Made by a program: the position numbers and the translations under genes
Shown here: one piece after another, positions 1 through 8,583 of the stretch
How positions within the stretch are numbered: the first letter of the stretch is position 1
Layout: each line of letters opens with the position of its first letter
From: an uncultured Tateyamaria sp.
GTDB lineage: Bacteria; Pseudomonadota; Alphaproteobacteria; Rhodobacterales; Rhodobacteraceae
Length of the DNA stretch: 64,000 nt
Assembly: GCF_947503705.1 (NCBI RefSeq)
Contig: NZ_CANNES010000011.1
Location: forward strand, 1-64,000
Reading direction: 5' to 3'
Notes under the pieces: generated by a model
What the model was told of the DNA's origin: nothing
What the model saw: only the letters and a program-made list of their open reading frames with translations
Databases searched by the model: none

Positions 1-123
1 GATTTGCCATTTTGCTTTTTGTCATAACCATCATCCTTACTTAAGTTGATGGTCTCCGACAAACCCGGAGCGATTCATATGGCCTTCGGTTGTAACTTAC
101 CGCAGGCTGCGGGCGTGCAATGT

Positions 124-369
124 TCAGCGCCTTGGGAAAAGGATGACTTTTTGGCATCTCTTTCTATTCGATGTGTCAAGGGATGGCGCGCGCAGGTGAG
201 CAGTCCTTTCCGAATTGATTAATAGACGTTCGTCTTTCGCCCCCTCGATCTCCCAAATGGCCACATTTAAGGCATTGGTGACCGCAGAGGCTACTTGGTC
301 GAGGCCATTTTTTTCTGCGTAAGCGCGTAAGTCTTTGCACACGCCAATGATCCAGTCGTGGTCGTTCAT
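124..369 (-). CDS. Small helical protein of unknown function
   Basis: An 81-residue soluble protein with no signal peptide or membrane segment. Its first half (MNDHDWIIGVCKDLRAYAEK onward) is predicted helical, and the C-terminus is basic. I start it at the ATG at 369; an upstream in-frame TTG at 402 would add 11 residues but looks weaker. It resembles short uncharacterised Rhodobacteraceae proteins with a DW-x-DLRxYAxxNGL pattern, recalled without a search. The next minus-strand gene (458-643) has a similar size and helical character, so the two may be related in role. No function can be assigned. Confidence 0.6.
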   Translation of the reverse strand: MNDHDWIIGVCKDLRAYAEKNGLDQVASAVTNALNVAIWEIEGAKDERLLINSERTAHLRAPSLDTSNRKRCQKVILFPRR

Positions 370-457
370 GTCCGCTCTTAGTCCTGTTTGTTGCACTCTC
401 AACGAATGCGCACAAATGGTTAACAGAACCTAAACTTTTAGTAGGGCTGTGGAAAAA

Positions 458-643
458 TCAGTGGATAGTGTGTTGACCCGCATCACCGTCCATCTTCGGT
501 GTTGCAGTGAACTCTTCGCCTAGTGTTGCACGAACTGCACGAAGAACATCAAGTAACGCAAGATAGGTTTCATCAAAACCACTTTTCTTGGCTACGTCGG
601 CAGCAAGCAGCAACTGGCCTTCAAATTCTGATAGAGCGCGCAT
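458..643 (-). CDS. Small helical protein of unknown function
   Basis: A 61-residue protein that begins MRALSEFEGQLLLAADVA and continues as a second helix (ETYLALLDVLRAVRATLG). It is soluble and acidic to neutral, with no recognisable catalytic motif. A GAGGAA ribosome-binding site sits about 7 nt before the ATG, which supports this start. It lies 88 nt upstream of the other small minus-strand gene and could share a transcript with it. Similar short two-helix proteins are common near mobile DNA in roseobacters; that remark is from memory. Function unknown. Confidence 0.6.
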   Translation of the reverse strand: MRALSEFEGQLLLAADVAKKSGFDETYLALLDVLRAVRATLGEEFTATPKMDGDAGQHTIH

Positions 644-1289
644 CGTTAATTCCTCTTAAGGATGTGTCACATGTGCAGCGGAAATCTTAACAACCCATTA
701 ACTGAAAACACTTTCCACCTTAGGTTAGCGTATTGCTGCCCATACTATCCATTTAGTAGGCGGACACCTGCCCAACCGCTAAACCTAGGGTAGATTTCAC
801 TTTTGCAACGTTCGCCTCGTGACAGAAACTGTAACGTTTGACCAACGCGTACCTGAAGAATCTGTCAGACCGCCTAGACAGAGTGTTAACTGAGTACATC
901 AAATGAACCGCGAAAGGCTGGGAGTAGCCGAATGAAGTTGCGTCATGGTATAGAAAGAGCGCCTTAAGTCGGTCTCATACCTGTCATGCGCGGCACTGCG
1001 CGAGCAATGTCCACTATCTGGCGTAACTTCATTCAAGCCTGTAGCCGGAGGGATGCAACGGGAGCGCGCAGCGGGCTCCCTTGCCTAGATGTGCTGTCTG
1101 CCAGCACACATCTTGCATATTACTTTTACGTCTTCATCTCTGCAAAGATAAGGCTGCCGAAAGGTGTCACCTTGACCCATTTGGCGCGCGGTTTGGATCG
1201 TCACATCTTGGGCCAATCTTGGGTCGTTCGCAAGCTGGATCGGACCGCGCAACGGTAATGTTCTGAACAGATGAAGGAGAATCCCCAGG
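644..1289. other. Gene-poor stretch before the IS110 stub
   Basis: About 650 nt without a convincing gene. Short open frames exist on the plus strand around 986-1266, but they overlap one another, lack good ribosome-binding sites and encode no recognisable protein. The last part, ending in an AAGGAGAAT ribosome-binding site just before the ATG at 1290, is best read as the non-coding left part of the IS110 relic that follows. An AACGTT-type sequence appears twice near 810-840, but I could not tie it to a known site. Confidence 0.4.
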
Positions 1290-1505
1290 ATGTCTCGAAC
1301 GCAAGACCAGATAAACCACCCTGTTGCTGCAAGCTACGCTGGCATTGATGTCAGCAAAGACAAACTGGAAATTGGTTCAATCGTCCAATTTGTACACAAG
1401 CACTTTATTATTGCTCAGCAAAAATACTCGCCTACCAGAATCGCACCAAAGGCAAGTCTTCCGAACTTCGTGATGGCTATATCCAAAATACCCAAATTAA
1501 ATTGA
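1290..1505 (+). pseudogene. IS110-family transposase N-terminal remnant
   Basis: The first 30 or so residues carry the start of an IS110/IS1111 DEDD transposase: SYAGIDVSKDKLE contains the first catalytic Asp in the usual GIDVSK setting. Intact members are about 300-450 residues, whereas this frame stops after 71, and from about residue 31 the sequence no longer looks like transposase. It has a good ribosome-binding site, so a short peptide may still be made. The end overlaps the 3' end of the minus-strand TIR gene by 9 nt, which suggests that the insertion, or a deletion after it, defined that gene's present terminus. Confidence 0.7.
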
Positions 1506-3140
1506 TCGCGGATGGTCAACCAATCCAAGTTCACATCGATGCTGTCCATCCTTTGAGAAGACAGAAGCAACGCGAGGGCCTCCTGCCTTTACCGCCAAGA
1601 TCCTTTCTCCGTCCGGTGAAAATACAGCTTCTGTGTACTCAGGAATTTCCCCGATCAGTGATCCGGTAAAAAGGTCGAGAATAAAAGTTTTCCGTTGCCA
1701 TTGGTGTGAAAGAACGGCGGTTCGCCCGTCCCTAGAAAATGAAACTCGTGGTGCAAAGTCACCTCCCAATCCGGGAAACATAACGGATGCGGTAGGCTTG
1801 GTTGCGTCCAAATCGGAAAATATGTCGAATTGCACGTTAGTTTCCAGCGAACCTATAACAAGAATCGGAACGCCAGACGGATGGGCAAACAACTCTTCAT
1901 GAGCATTTGTGTCGAACGGAAGAACGAAAAAATCGTTGTCGTGCACGCGGCCAAAATACTGAACGGAGTTATCTGTCAGCCGCTTGAAGCGATCAGATCC
2001 CTTTAATACGAAGCCAAATTCTTTGTATCCGCCTCCAACTTGGCTCCACTCAACAACAGTACCCTGGCATGCTAAGTCTGATGATGTACTCTGGTACAAG
2101 CCGTTTAAACTTCTGAAATACTTGATGGGTTGCAACTGATCGGTAGAGAAAAAGACCACGTCATCAGACGTGTTGCCTCTCGTCGAACACCCTAGTGGAT
2201 AGTCCGGAAGGCTTTCTCTCAGGCGCTCAGCCTTTGACTCCCCGGTCATGAAGACCCAGTTGAAAATAAGAGTGCCAACAGCAGACAGGAAACTGCTGCC
2301 CAAGTTTAATGAGCTGTAGTAATAATCACGCGCCCCGTATGAGCCGCATACGGTAAAGTAGTATTCGGGCCAATAGAAGCCATACTGCGAGCGTACCTCA
2401 TCAATCCTCATGAATCCGGTTGCCTTACCCGGGGTCGCACAAACAGAAACCATCGTGTAATCGTCTGAACCACCAAAGAAACACACACCAGACTTTCCAT
2501 TCCGCTCAAAGACTGAAAACCTAAAATCGTCACCGCCGTCGTCGCCGCATACGAACTCGCAGTCCGAACTCCATGAATCACGTTCATTACTCGGGCGTAT
2601 GGCATTCCGAGAGAAAACAGGTACGTCGTTGAGTTGCTTCATGACTGTATCGGACAAGATCACTGGACCCAAAGTTGAACCAAACAGTCTGGGATAACTA
2701 AATGTCATTCGACGAATGAGAGTTTCGAATTCAACTGGAAAGCGGTGTTGGTTGACTTCCTCAGCGTCGCTATCCAAAAGATATTTTAGGGTTGACGGCA
2801 ATTTTGCACCATCGATCTTGCGACCTGATCGTCCGAGCAGAACAGGGATTACGGGGATGTCTGCCTCCCTCGCCATTTCGAGCTCTTGCTTAACAAAATC
2901 TGGGACACCCGATTTACGACGCACTTCAAAACTGTCTTCCCAGTCCGCTGAAATAAGCGCGAAGACTAAACTTGAGCCGCGCAACCGGTCCGCCGTATCC
3001 TTTGAAAACTCTTGACCCGGTTGAAGTGCATCTACATCCATGAAGACTTTAGCTCTACCGATTAAGCTCTCAAGCTTTGCATGGAATGCATAAGCCAAAG
3101 CTGACTCGGAATCCCTGCGATAGCAGATGAAAACAGTCAT
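1497..3140 (-). CDS. TIR-domain protein with C-terminal beta-propeller-like region
   Basis: 547 residues. Residues 1-145 form a bacterial TIR domain: FICYRRDSE at the start, VFMDVDALQPG, then FVKQELEMA with the candidate catalytic Glu at residue 86, and IPVIPVLLG. Bacterial TIR domains of this sort are NADases or signalling modules (family knowledge). The remaining 400 residues are beta-rich, and near the end carry WD40-like blades (SRDGRTAVLSHQWQ and FSPDGERILAVKAGG). No signal peptide. The membrane-protein gene lies only 9 nt upstream on the same strand, so the two likely form an operon. TIR plus sensor propeller, a membrane partner and a nearby caspase gene suggest a defence role; this is inference. 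The C-terminus abuts an IS remnant and may be altered. Confidence 0.85.
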   Translation of the reverse strand: MTVFICYRRDSESALAYAFHAKLESLIGRAKVFMDVDALQPGQEFSKDTADRLRGSSLVFALISADWEDSFEVRRKSGVPDFVKQELEMAREADIPVIPVLLGRSGRKIDGAKLPSTLKYLLDSDAEEVNQHRFPVEFETLIRRMTFSYPRLFGSTLGPVILSDTVMKQLNDVPVFSRNAIRPSNERDSWSSDCEFVCGDDGGDDFRFSVFERNGKSGVCFFGGSDDYTMVSVCATPGKATGFMRIDEVRSQYGFYWPEYYFTVCGSYGARDYYYSSLNLGSSFLSAVGTLIFNWVFMTGESKAERLRESLPDYPLGCSTRGNTSDDVVFFSTDQLQPIKYFRSLNGLYQSTSSDLACQGTVVEWSQVGGGYKEFGFVLKGSDRFKRLTDNSVQYFGRVHDNDFFVLPFDTNAHEELFAHPSGVPILVIGSLETNVQFDIFSDLDATKPTASVMFPGLGGDFAPRVSFSRDGRTAVLSHQWQRKTFILDLFTGSLIGEIPEYTEAVFSPDGERILAVKAGGPRVASVFSKDGQHRCELGLVDHPRSI

Positions 3141-3149
3141 AATACCTCT

Positions 3150-3935
3150 TTACGTTACGCGTGAACAATCCGGTGTAAAGTCATTAAGCCAATTTGAAAA
3201 TGCAGGAGTTGAGGCCCTGATTTCCAAAATCATACTTGAGTACCAATCATAGAACCTCCTTCCGAGGTCGTGTATGTAATTTTCGGCGATGGATCCATCT
3301 GGTACGAGTGCAAACACTGCAGTCGAGCCCCCCTTCATTAACGCTCCACCGAGAGCGATTGCAGTGCAAGCCGTGATGTCGTAGGTAACTGCTATACACG
3401 CTACAAGTACAAATAATGGCGCAAAGAGGTCGCGGGCGACAATGGCAGGTATATAAAAAGACCGCTTGGTGAATTGCTCGAGTTTATCCTCGCCGGAAAA
3501 CCCATCATCCCAATACATTGCGTCGCTAGCCAGTAGAGACAGGTACATTAAGAAAAATAGAGCTGAGAATATGGTCAAAATCCCAGATAAAGCCTCAATG
3601 CTCATTGAGAATATCGAACTTCCATCGAAGACCGTCCAAAACCATATAGATAGTATAGAAAATTGAATTGACCGATTGCGCCGCCCTAGCGTCTCCCTTG
3701 GCTTCCTTGGATTTGCTGACCCAGTTAGTACGGAGAAGAAGCATGCAACGATGAATAAACATACATAAAGGACCAATACGAGTGCAAAAAAACCTAAGAA
3801 AATACTTGAAATGGAAAATAGAATTAGGCCGAACAAAATAAAAGAGATTGAGACCACTACTCCCAACCTGAATAGCACAATGGGCCAATACAAATTTTTC
3901 AATTTTTGATAGGCTTGTGCAAGACGTTCAAGCAT
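3150..3935 (-). CDS. Multi-pass membrane protein in the TIR operon
   Basis: 261 residues, strongly hydrophobic. Membrane segments are visible at about 18-40 and 45-70, then near 95-110, 120-142 and 165-205. The N-terminal 15 residues and the roughly 50-residue C-terminus are polar. No enzymatic motif. It ends 9 nt before the TIR gene and uses the same strand, so it is probably co-transcribed, upstream of TIR. In known TIR and caspase defence systems a membrane protein is often the killing effector or anchor (family knowledge), and that is the simplest reading here. A housekeeping role cannot be excluded. Confidence 0.7.
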   Translation of the reverse strand: MLERLAQAYQKLKNLYWPIVLFRLGVVVSISFILFGLILFSISSIFLGFFALVLVLYVCLFIVACFFSVLTGSANPRKPRETLGRRNRSIQFSILSIWFWTVFDGSSIFSMSIEALSGILTIFSALFFLMYLSLLASDAMYWDDGFSGEDKLEQFTKRSFYIPAIVARDLFAPLFVLVACIAVTYDITACTAIALGGALMKGGSTAVFALVPDGSIAENYIHDLGRRFYDWYSSMILEIRASTPAFSNWLNDFTPDCSRVT

Positions 3936-4149
3936 TAACGTTTCCTTTGTAAGAATAGACGGTAAGCGTCCGTGATCACATCAGTTTAGTCCCAATACTC
4001 TATCAACCCGAAACCGTTTGCTGTATTCTGAACTTGCTGGACCCGGCGGGCGTCTTGGCTGTTTCACGTTTGCGAGTCATTCAACTTGACATCGATGGGT
4101 ATCGTCCGGCCCTTCGCTGAGAGATAGTTTGTGAATTTTTCTACCCATT

Positions 4150-5604
4150 TTGCATGAACTTACGTTCGGTGTCATATTGTCAGTGACCGCACTTGTTTTA
4201 GGAGAATTTTTCTTGCTTTTGTCTTTGCCGGAGGTCGCTGTGAGAGCTTTCGTTTTTTGCTATCTCGCGGACCGTCCCTCAGATAGAAAAGGCATAATGC
4301 GTTGGCTTTCCGATGTGTTAGCTGTTTGCCAGCCCGAAAGCGGTGATGCAATGACAGCTTCTATTTCCGAGCGATCCCTTCGTCACTTCCTCGTAAAAGG
4401 TGGGCGCCCGAGCCCAGAAACGCTTAATGCATGCATTCACCTTCTTAGTGAGGAAGGATACATAGTAACAGAACACGCACTTTTCCAAACCCAACGCTCT
4501 CGAAAGTCGAAGAGCAAGGTCGATTCTTATGTGACCAAGGGTGATCTTCAAGGAACCTTTTATCAAGAGGAAATAGAAGATTTTGCGGCTGTTATCTACA
4601 GCTTGACTGTGGCTCGAGCCGATAAGAACAGAATTGAGTTCGATTCATTCCGCTCTCGGAGGGACTATTCCCGTAGATCCTCTGAATTGTCTCGTTCGTT
4701 TGAGCGGCGGTTGGACGAGGGTTTGTATGATAGTTTAAGCGAGCATCTCGGCCGTTTTTTTCGATTGGGCGCTTGGTGGCGTTATGAGTTTCATATCGAG
4801 AAAGGGGGTATTGATTGGAACAGTGAAATGGGTGCTGTGGTTAGTGAAGGTAGCTTTCTTTCTCTTATTGCCTCACGCGGAACAATTAAATCAAATTTTC
4901 AACGCATCGCGCCCTTGGATTTCAAGTCCTTTAACAAATCAACGAATTTGACCAAGCGCCAGAAAAGTAATATACTTAAGTATTCTCCTAGGTTTGTTTT
5001 AGGAGGGCAATCGTTAACGAAAGAGAGAGGTATGAGTAATGATTTATCTGGCGCTGATATTGCGTTTTTGCAAGCTGCGAGAGACCAAGATGCTTTAGCA
5101 ATGATGGCTGCTTTGGCTCGTGGAGCCAATATCAATGGCGTTGACCCCTTAACAGGGCAAACTGCACTGCATATCGCCGCCGCGGATGGTGAGCCAATCT
5201 GTATTTTTGTTTTAGTTCACGAACCCAACTTCCACTCTGATTTAGTACAAGCGGTGGTTGATGAAACTGACCTCAGCACTGGCGCAGTGGATTTGGCTGT
5301 AAGGCAGGCACAAGCCAAGCTCGATCCGACGATCTTGGATCATAAAGGCAGATTTGCGTTGAATTGTGCGCCGCTGCCTCCGGCAGATACCGATTTGAGC
5401 GCCGACCCCACTTCAGAGCTTCAGCTTAGGATCGCCTCACTTATTTACATACCAACATCTAACGCGCTTAAAGCGTTGGGCGTGTCTCCCGATGTGACGC
5501 ATGATGACTACGTGACTCCTGATGAACGCGCACGAATTATGGCTGCAGCAACGTCAGTTGGTGAACAAAATCAGCCGCCACCAGAACCTGAAGGTATGGG
5601 TTAG
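4150..5604 (+). CDS. Ankyrin-repeat protein with N-terminal hydrophobic segment
   Basis: 484 residues from a TTG at 4150, the only usable start in frame after a stop at 4132-4134; an internal ATG is possible. Residues 5-35 are hydrophobic (FGVILSVTALVLGEFFLLLS) and may anchor the protein. A charged middle region follows. At about 297-380 there are ankyrin repeats (ANINGVDPLTGQTALHIAAA), then an acidic, proline-rich tail. The gene is AT-richer than the mobilisation genes downstream. Its stop overlaps the stop of the caspase-like gene on the opposite strand by 4 nt, so transcription of one opposes the other. Function is unknown; a sensor or inhibitor of the neighbouring protease is an inference from position. 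Confidence 0.75.
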   Translation: MHELTFGVILSVTALVLGEFFLLLSLPEVAVRAFVFCYLADRPSDRKGIMRWLSDVLAVCQPESGDAMTASISERSLRHFLVKGGRPSPETLNACIHLLSEEGYIVTEHALFQTQRSRKSKSKVDSYVTKGDLQGTFYQEEIEDFAAVIYSLTVARADKNRIEFDSFRSRRDYSRRSSELSRSFERRLDEGLYDSLSEHLGRFFRLGAWWRYEFHIEKGGIDWNSEMGAVVSEGSFLSLIASRGTIKSNFQRIAPLDFKSFNKSTNLTKRQKSNILKYSPRFVLGGQSLTKERGMSNDLSGADIAFLQAARDQDALAMMAALARGANINGVDPLTGQTALHIAAADGEPICIFVLVHEPNFHSDLVQAVVDETDLSTGAVDLAVRQAQAKLDPTILDHKGRFALNCAPLPPADTDLSADPTSELQLRIASLIYIPTSNALKALGVSPDVTHDDYVTPDERARIMAAATSVGEQNQPPPEPEGMG

Positions 5605-6635
5605 GTCATCAGCTGTTCACGTGCGACCAGATTGCGATAGTGTCGGCCCAAAGGAGTTAACTTGCACCCTTTGCGTTTAATGGCAGCGTAATACATGTGC
5701 TCGGCATCATGTGGCACAACCAGGCCGTGACGATTGCATGCCTGCAAACCAGCAAAGATAGCCGTCAGTTCAGGAACAGGTGGAATATCTATGATCTCTG
5801 CGGGCACGTTGTCTCGATTAGGTTCATACCGTTCATCCAGTGCGTGAAAATCCTGCATATTGGCGTCCTCGACGTCGACAGGAAACCACTTCGGCAAGTC
5901 CAAAAGATATTGAATATCTATCTGCGGTTTGCATTGCCGCAAACTTGTGAAACGGGACACATTTGCTTTGTAGACTGGGCGTTGTCCTACTGCGCCAAAG
6001 TTTTGATCTATGAAAGAATATACTGCAGCAGGTGTGACGCGGCCCAGAAGATCGGCAGCACTACCTTTTAAGGCTTCAACCATAAGGTTGGTGAACACAC
6101 CACCTTCAGAGCTTTCTCTTGCCGATTGCTTTCGTCCACTAGCAGCTAGAACGGTTACGCCTTCACCAATCAAAGAAGACGTGGCGTTGTTCGTTGCTTT
6201 TTGAACCTCGCCGAATGCTCCGGAGTGGCATGTATCAATTAGTATGATTGACGATTGCACCCGCGGAAACGCCTCGTTTGCCAACGACATAACCTCGTTG
6301 AGGCGTATGCCTTGACCGCGCTTCTCGCCGTCTGGGGTCACCAGAATGAGGTCGCCACTGCGTGTGTGAAGCGCGCTGTGGCCCGCGAGATAAACTACAG
6401 CACATTTGAGTGTCGATGCGAACATCTCCTCTATGCTTTCCATGATCGCGTCTTGCGCGACCTGTGACTGAACGATGCTCAAATGTGGAACCACGTGCAT
6501 GTTCTTTGTACCATCATCATTGTGAGCGAGTTGCTTCGCGACCCGTTCCGCATCTGTGCAGCATCCATAGAGCATATTCCGCTGGGAATAGTGATCAATT
6601 CCGACAACTACCGCTGCTTTGTCATTCTCAAGCAT
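5601..6635 (-). CDS. Caspase-like cysteine protease (peptidase C14 / metacaspase type)
   Basis: 344 residues. The first 230 form a caspase-fold domain: VVVGIDHYS at the first strand, the catalytic His at 86 in VYLAGHSALH, and the catalytic Cys at 136 in ILIDTCHSGAF. The remaining 110 residues are not recognisable and may bind a partner or substrate. There is no signal peptide. An AGGAGA ribosome-binding site precedes the ATG. Upstream, two copies of AATAATTTGC lie 19 bp apart. Prokaryotic caspase-like proteases act in several abortive-infection systems (family knowledge). Lying convergent with an ankyrin protein and close to a TIR operon, it may be the effector of a defence unit; that role is inferred. 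Confidence 0.88.
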   Translation of the reverse strand: MLENDKAAVVVGIDHYSQRNMLYGCCTDAERVAKQLAHNDDGTKNMHVVPHLSIVQSQVAQDAIMESIEEMFASTLKCAVVYLAGHSALHTRSGDLILVTPDGEKRGQGIRLNEVMSLANEAFPRVQSSIILIDTCHSGAFGEVQKATNNATSSLIGEGVTVLAASGRKQSARESSEGGVFTNLMVEALKGSAADLLGRVTPAAVYSFIDQNFGAVGQRPVYKANVSRFTSLRQCKPQIDIQYLLDLPKWFPVDVEDANMQDFHALDERYEPNRDNVPAEIIDIPPVPELTAIFAGLQACNRHGLVVPHDAEHMYYAAIKRKGCKLTPLGRHYRNLVAREQLMT

Positions 6636-6662
6636 AGTGCATCTCCTATTGCATCGGTCCGG

Positions 6663-6691
6663 GCAAATTATTTCTCTTGACGCAAATTATT
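6663..6691 (-). promoter_or_regulatory. Direct repeat upstream of the caspase-like gene
   Basis: GCAAATTATT occurs at 6663-6672 and again at 6682-6691, a 19-bp period, 28 bp or more upstream of the caspase start. A shorter copy (AAATTATTGG) is at 6733-6742. The arrangement suits an operator or AT-rich promoter element. No matching regulator is identified. Confidence 0.35.
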
Positions 6692-6847
6692 GGTCGAAGC
6701 GCGATTCGATGTGCCTCAGGTTTTGGCCAAAAAAATTATTGGATGTCCCAAAAAGTTCTGATTCTAGCGGATTCTGTGGTCGACGTCGCGGCCGGAATCA
6801 TCCGGTAGGATCCTTTAAATGCAAACCCTTGGAAAAGGTTTTGTCAA

Positions 6848-7240
6848 ATGACATATGAAACTGGCAATACGAATGTATCAAAGACCCTGATTGCGCTTCC
6901 ACTGAGCGTTCTCGAAATTCCGGAAAACGCGCGTGCCATCGGCATAGCCATGGGCGATTTGTCTTGGCCCCGCCGCAAAGTTGTTGACCGCCTGCAGCTT
7001 CGGTACGAGTACTTTCTTGATGCGGGGCATCAATTCCGTACCTACGACGGTGACGTTTTTGACGTCGGTAAGGACAGGTTGGACGGTCTTTTCAACGACC
7101 CTGGCTACAAGTGGTTGTCGGAGTTTCCTAAGCGCTGCCGTCGCGGTGCGCTCGGGAAAGCGCCCGCGCGTTCGATCCAAATGCGCCTGCAAATGATTGA
7201 GCTAGGTTTACGGACGCCTGCGTACGGATACGCAATTTGA
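6848..7240 (+). CDS. Hypothetical protein
   Basis: 130 residues beginning MTYETGNTNVSKTLIALPLS. It is basic overall (a KRCRRGALGKAPAR stretch near residue 99) with aromatic-rich middle parts (RYEYFLDAGHQFRTYDGD). There is no signal peptide, membrane span or recognised domain. It opens the mobilisation region and is followed by a GC-rich hairpin and the first copy of the intergenic repeat. The basic character would suit nucleic-acid binding, but no helix-turn-helix is evident. I do not recognise the family. Confidence 0.55.
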   Translation: MTYETGNTNVSKTLIALPLSVLEIPENARAIGIAMGDLSWPRRKVVDRLQLRYEYFLDAGHQFRTYDGDVFDVGKDRLDGLFNDPGYKWLSEFPKRCRRGALGKAPARSIQMRLQMIELGLRTPAYGYAI

Positions 7241-7246
7241 AGCAAG

Positions 7247-7276
7247 CGCGCGCCTTTCGCTGACGAACGGCGCGCG
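7247..7276. other. GC-rich stem-loop in intergenic unit
   Basis: CGCGCGCC (7247-7254) pairs with GGCGCGCG (7269-7276) around a 14-nt loop. It directly precedes the repeat copy at 7277. No T-run follows, so it is not a classic intrinsic terminator. Confidence 0.55.
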
Positions 7277-7299
7277 TAAGCCGCCCAAACGTGGCCCAT
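7277..7299 (+). repeat. Intergenic CCGCCC repeat, copy 1
   Basis: TAAG followed by CCGCCCAAACGTGGCCCAT. It matches copies at 9156, 10087 and, partly, 10696. Here the leading TAA is not the stop codon of the upstream gene, unlike the other copies. Confidence 0.5.
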
Positions 7300-7374
7300 C
7301 TCAATTTCCTATCACTCGTAATCCGAGTGCGTCCGCTCGGATGCACCGACGGATGTAACTTGAAAGGACAAATC

Positions 7375-8583
7375 ATGTCTGGACAGAAAAAAGACACGCT
7401 TCGACGGATGGAGGCGAACGCTTTCGATCACGCCGAAAACTATATTGCCCTGATCTGTGGGGCAGTGTTCACAATCACCGGCCTTGTCTCCGCGTATGCC
7501 AGTTTCTCTGGCTTCAACTTGTTCGCTGAAGAAGTTGGCGGTCTCACCACGCTATCGAAAGGAGTGTCGGTAATCATGACAATTGCTGTTGCAAGCATCA
7601 TGATCGTCGGCTGGTCGCTGATCACTCGATTTGGACCCGAAGCGCGCGGGCGCGCTATGGAGTCGTGCATGGTTCTTTTGGGCACTGCGCTCTTAGTTAT
7701 CACCCTAGCCATCTCCAGCCTTAGCAATTTAATGGCGTTGGTGGGCCCTGCCTCGAAAATTCATGATTGGCGCAATACACACAGCGCACAGACCGTTGTC
7801 GTCGAGCAGCTGGCATCCAATGCCCTTGGCGTCAAAAAGTTGCTGCCAAGCTGGCGTGCAGAAGCGGCGAAAGCTTGCCCCGCGGCGACACAAGAAGTGA
7901 ATGGTGGCACTGTGTCGGGTACAGGTCTGGGCGCAGGACCCGTAGTATTCGCGCTAAATGGCGTTTGTGAGCAAACACGCGCTTTTGCGAAGGCCATGGA
8001 AGACGCCATTTCTGAAACCGACGCGGCAGTCTCGGATGCCCGCGTTGCGCTTTTGCAAATGCGGGCGGCGACAAGGGACCGCAAAACGCCCGTGATCGAA
8101 CGCGAAGACAGGTTTCTGTTGGCGGGCGATGTGCTGACGATCGCGATGCAAGACTTGCGAGCCGCTGACCTGACTTTGGTGTTGGAAGCCGGGGCGCAAC
8201 AGGTGCGTAGCAGTGTGGCTGAGTTGTCATCCAACTCGGCTTTCACAGCGAAGCAGGTCGAAACCGTGCGCACAATTCGCGTTGGGATCGAGGGACTGAT
8301 TGCCAGCACAGAGATCATAACCGAGCAGTTGCGCGCAAATACTATGCCGGAGAGACAAGCCATCACGTCGCCAGACTATATCGAAGGTGTCGTCAAACAC
8401 GCGAAGCGTTTTGTGCCAGTGTTTGCTGCCGCCATCGGCATCGATTTGTTCCAGCTGTGGGCGCTGTTCTTCATGCTGGTTTCCAAGGCTGGACAACCCA
8501 AACCCGCCCAAAGTCTGCCCTTTTGGGCTCTTGTGACGCGCTCAGATGCCTCAGAACCACAATTCACATCGGAGGAAATGTGA
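7375..8583 (+). CDS. Inner-membrane protein with large periplasmic loop
   Basis: 402 residues from the ATG at 7375, which has GAAAGGA upstream; a longer reading from 7291 crosses the intergenic repeat and is less likely. Membrane segments are visible at about 23-50, 62-82 and 98-125 and again near 345-370 (VPVFAAAIGIDLFQLWALFF). The roughly 220 residues between them are alanine-rich and helical. No enzyme motif. Its stop overlaps the next start by one base (TGATG). It belongs to a set of small membrane or secreted genes ahead of the coupling protein, so a role in DNA transfer is plausible but unproven. Confidence 0.7.
   Translation: MSGQKKDTLRRMEANAFDHAENYIALICGAVFTITGLVSAYASFSGFNLFAEEVGGLTTLSKGVSVIMTIAVASIMIVGWSLITRFGPEARGRAMESCMVLLGTALLVITLAISSLSNLMALVGPASKIHDWRNTHSAQTVVVEQLASNALGVKKLLPSWRAEAAKACPAATQEVNGGTVSGTGLGAGPVVFALNGVCEQTRAFAKAMEDAISETDAAVSDARVALLQMRAATRDRKTPVIEREDRFLLAGDVLTIAMQDLRAADLTLVLEAGAQQVRSSVAELSSNSAFTAKQVETVRTIRVGIEGLIASTEIITEQLRANTMPERQAITSPDYIEGVVKHAKRFVPVFAAAIGIDLFQLWALFFMLVSKAGQPKPAQSLPFWALVTRSDASEPQFTSEEM

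Noticed and set aside
1-123. Possible insertion-sequence end at the left edge
   Set aside because: The text near 45-85 looks IS-like, but no transposase frame or terminal repeat is complete in the window.
7291-7374. Longer start for the membrane protein at 7375
   Set aside because: The extra part crosses the intergenic repeat and has no ribosome-binding site; the ATG at 7375 has GAAAGGA.
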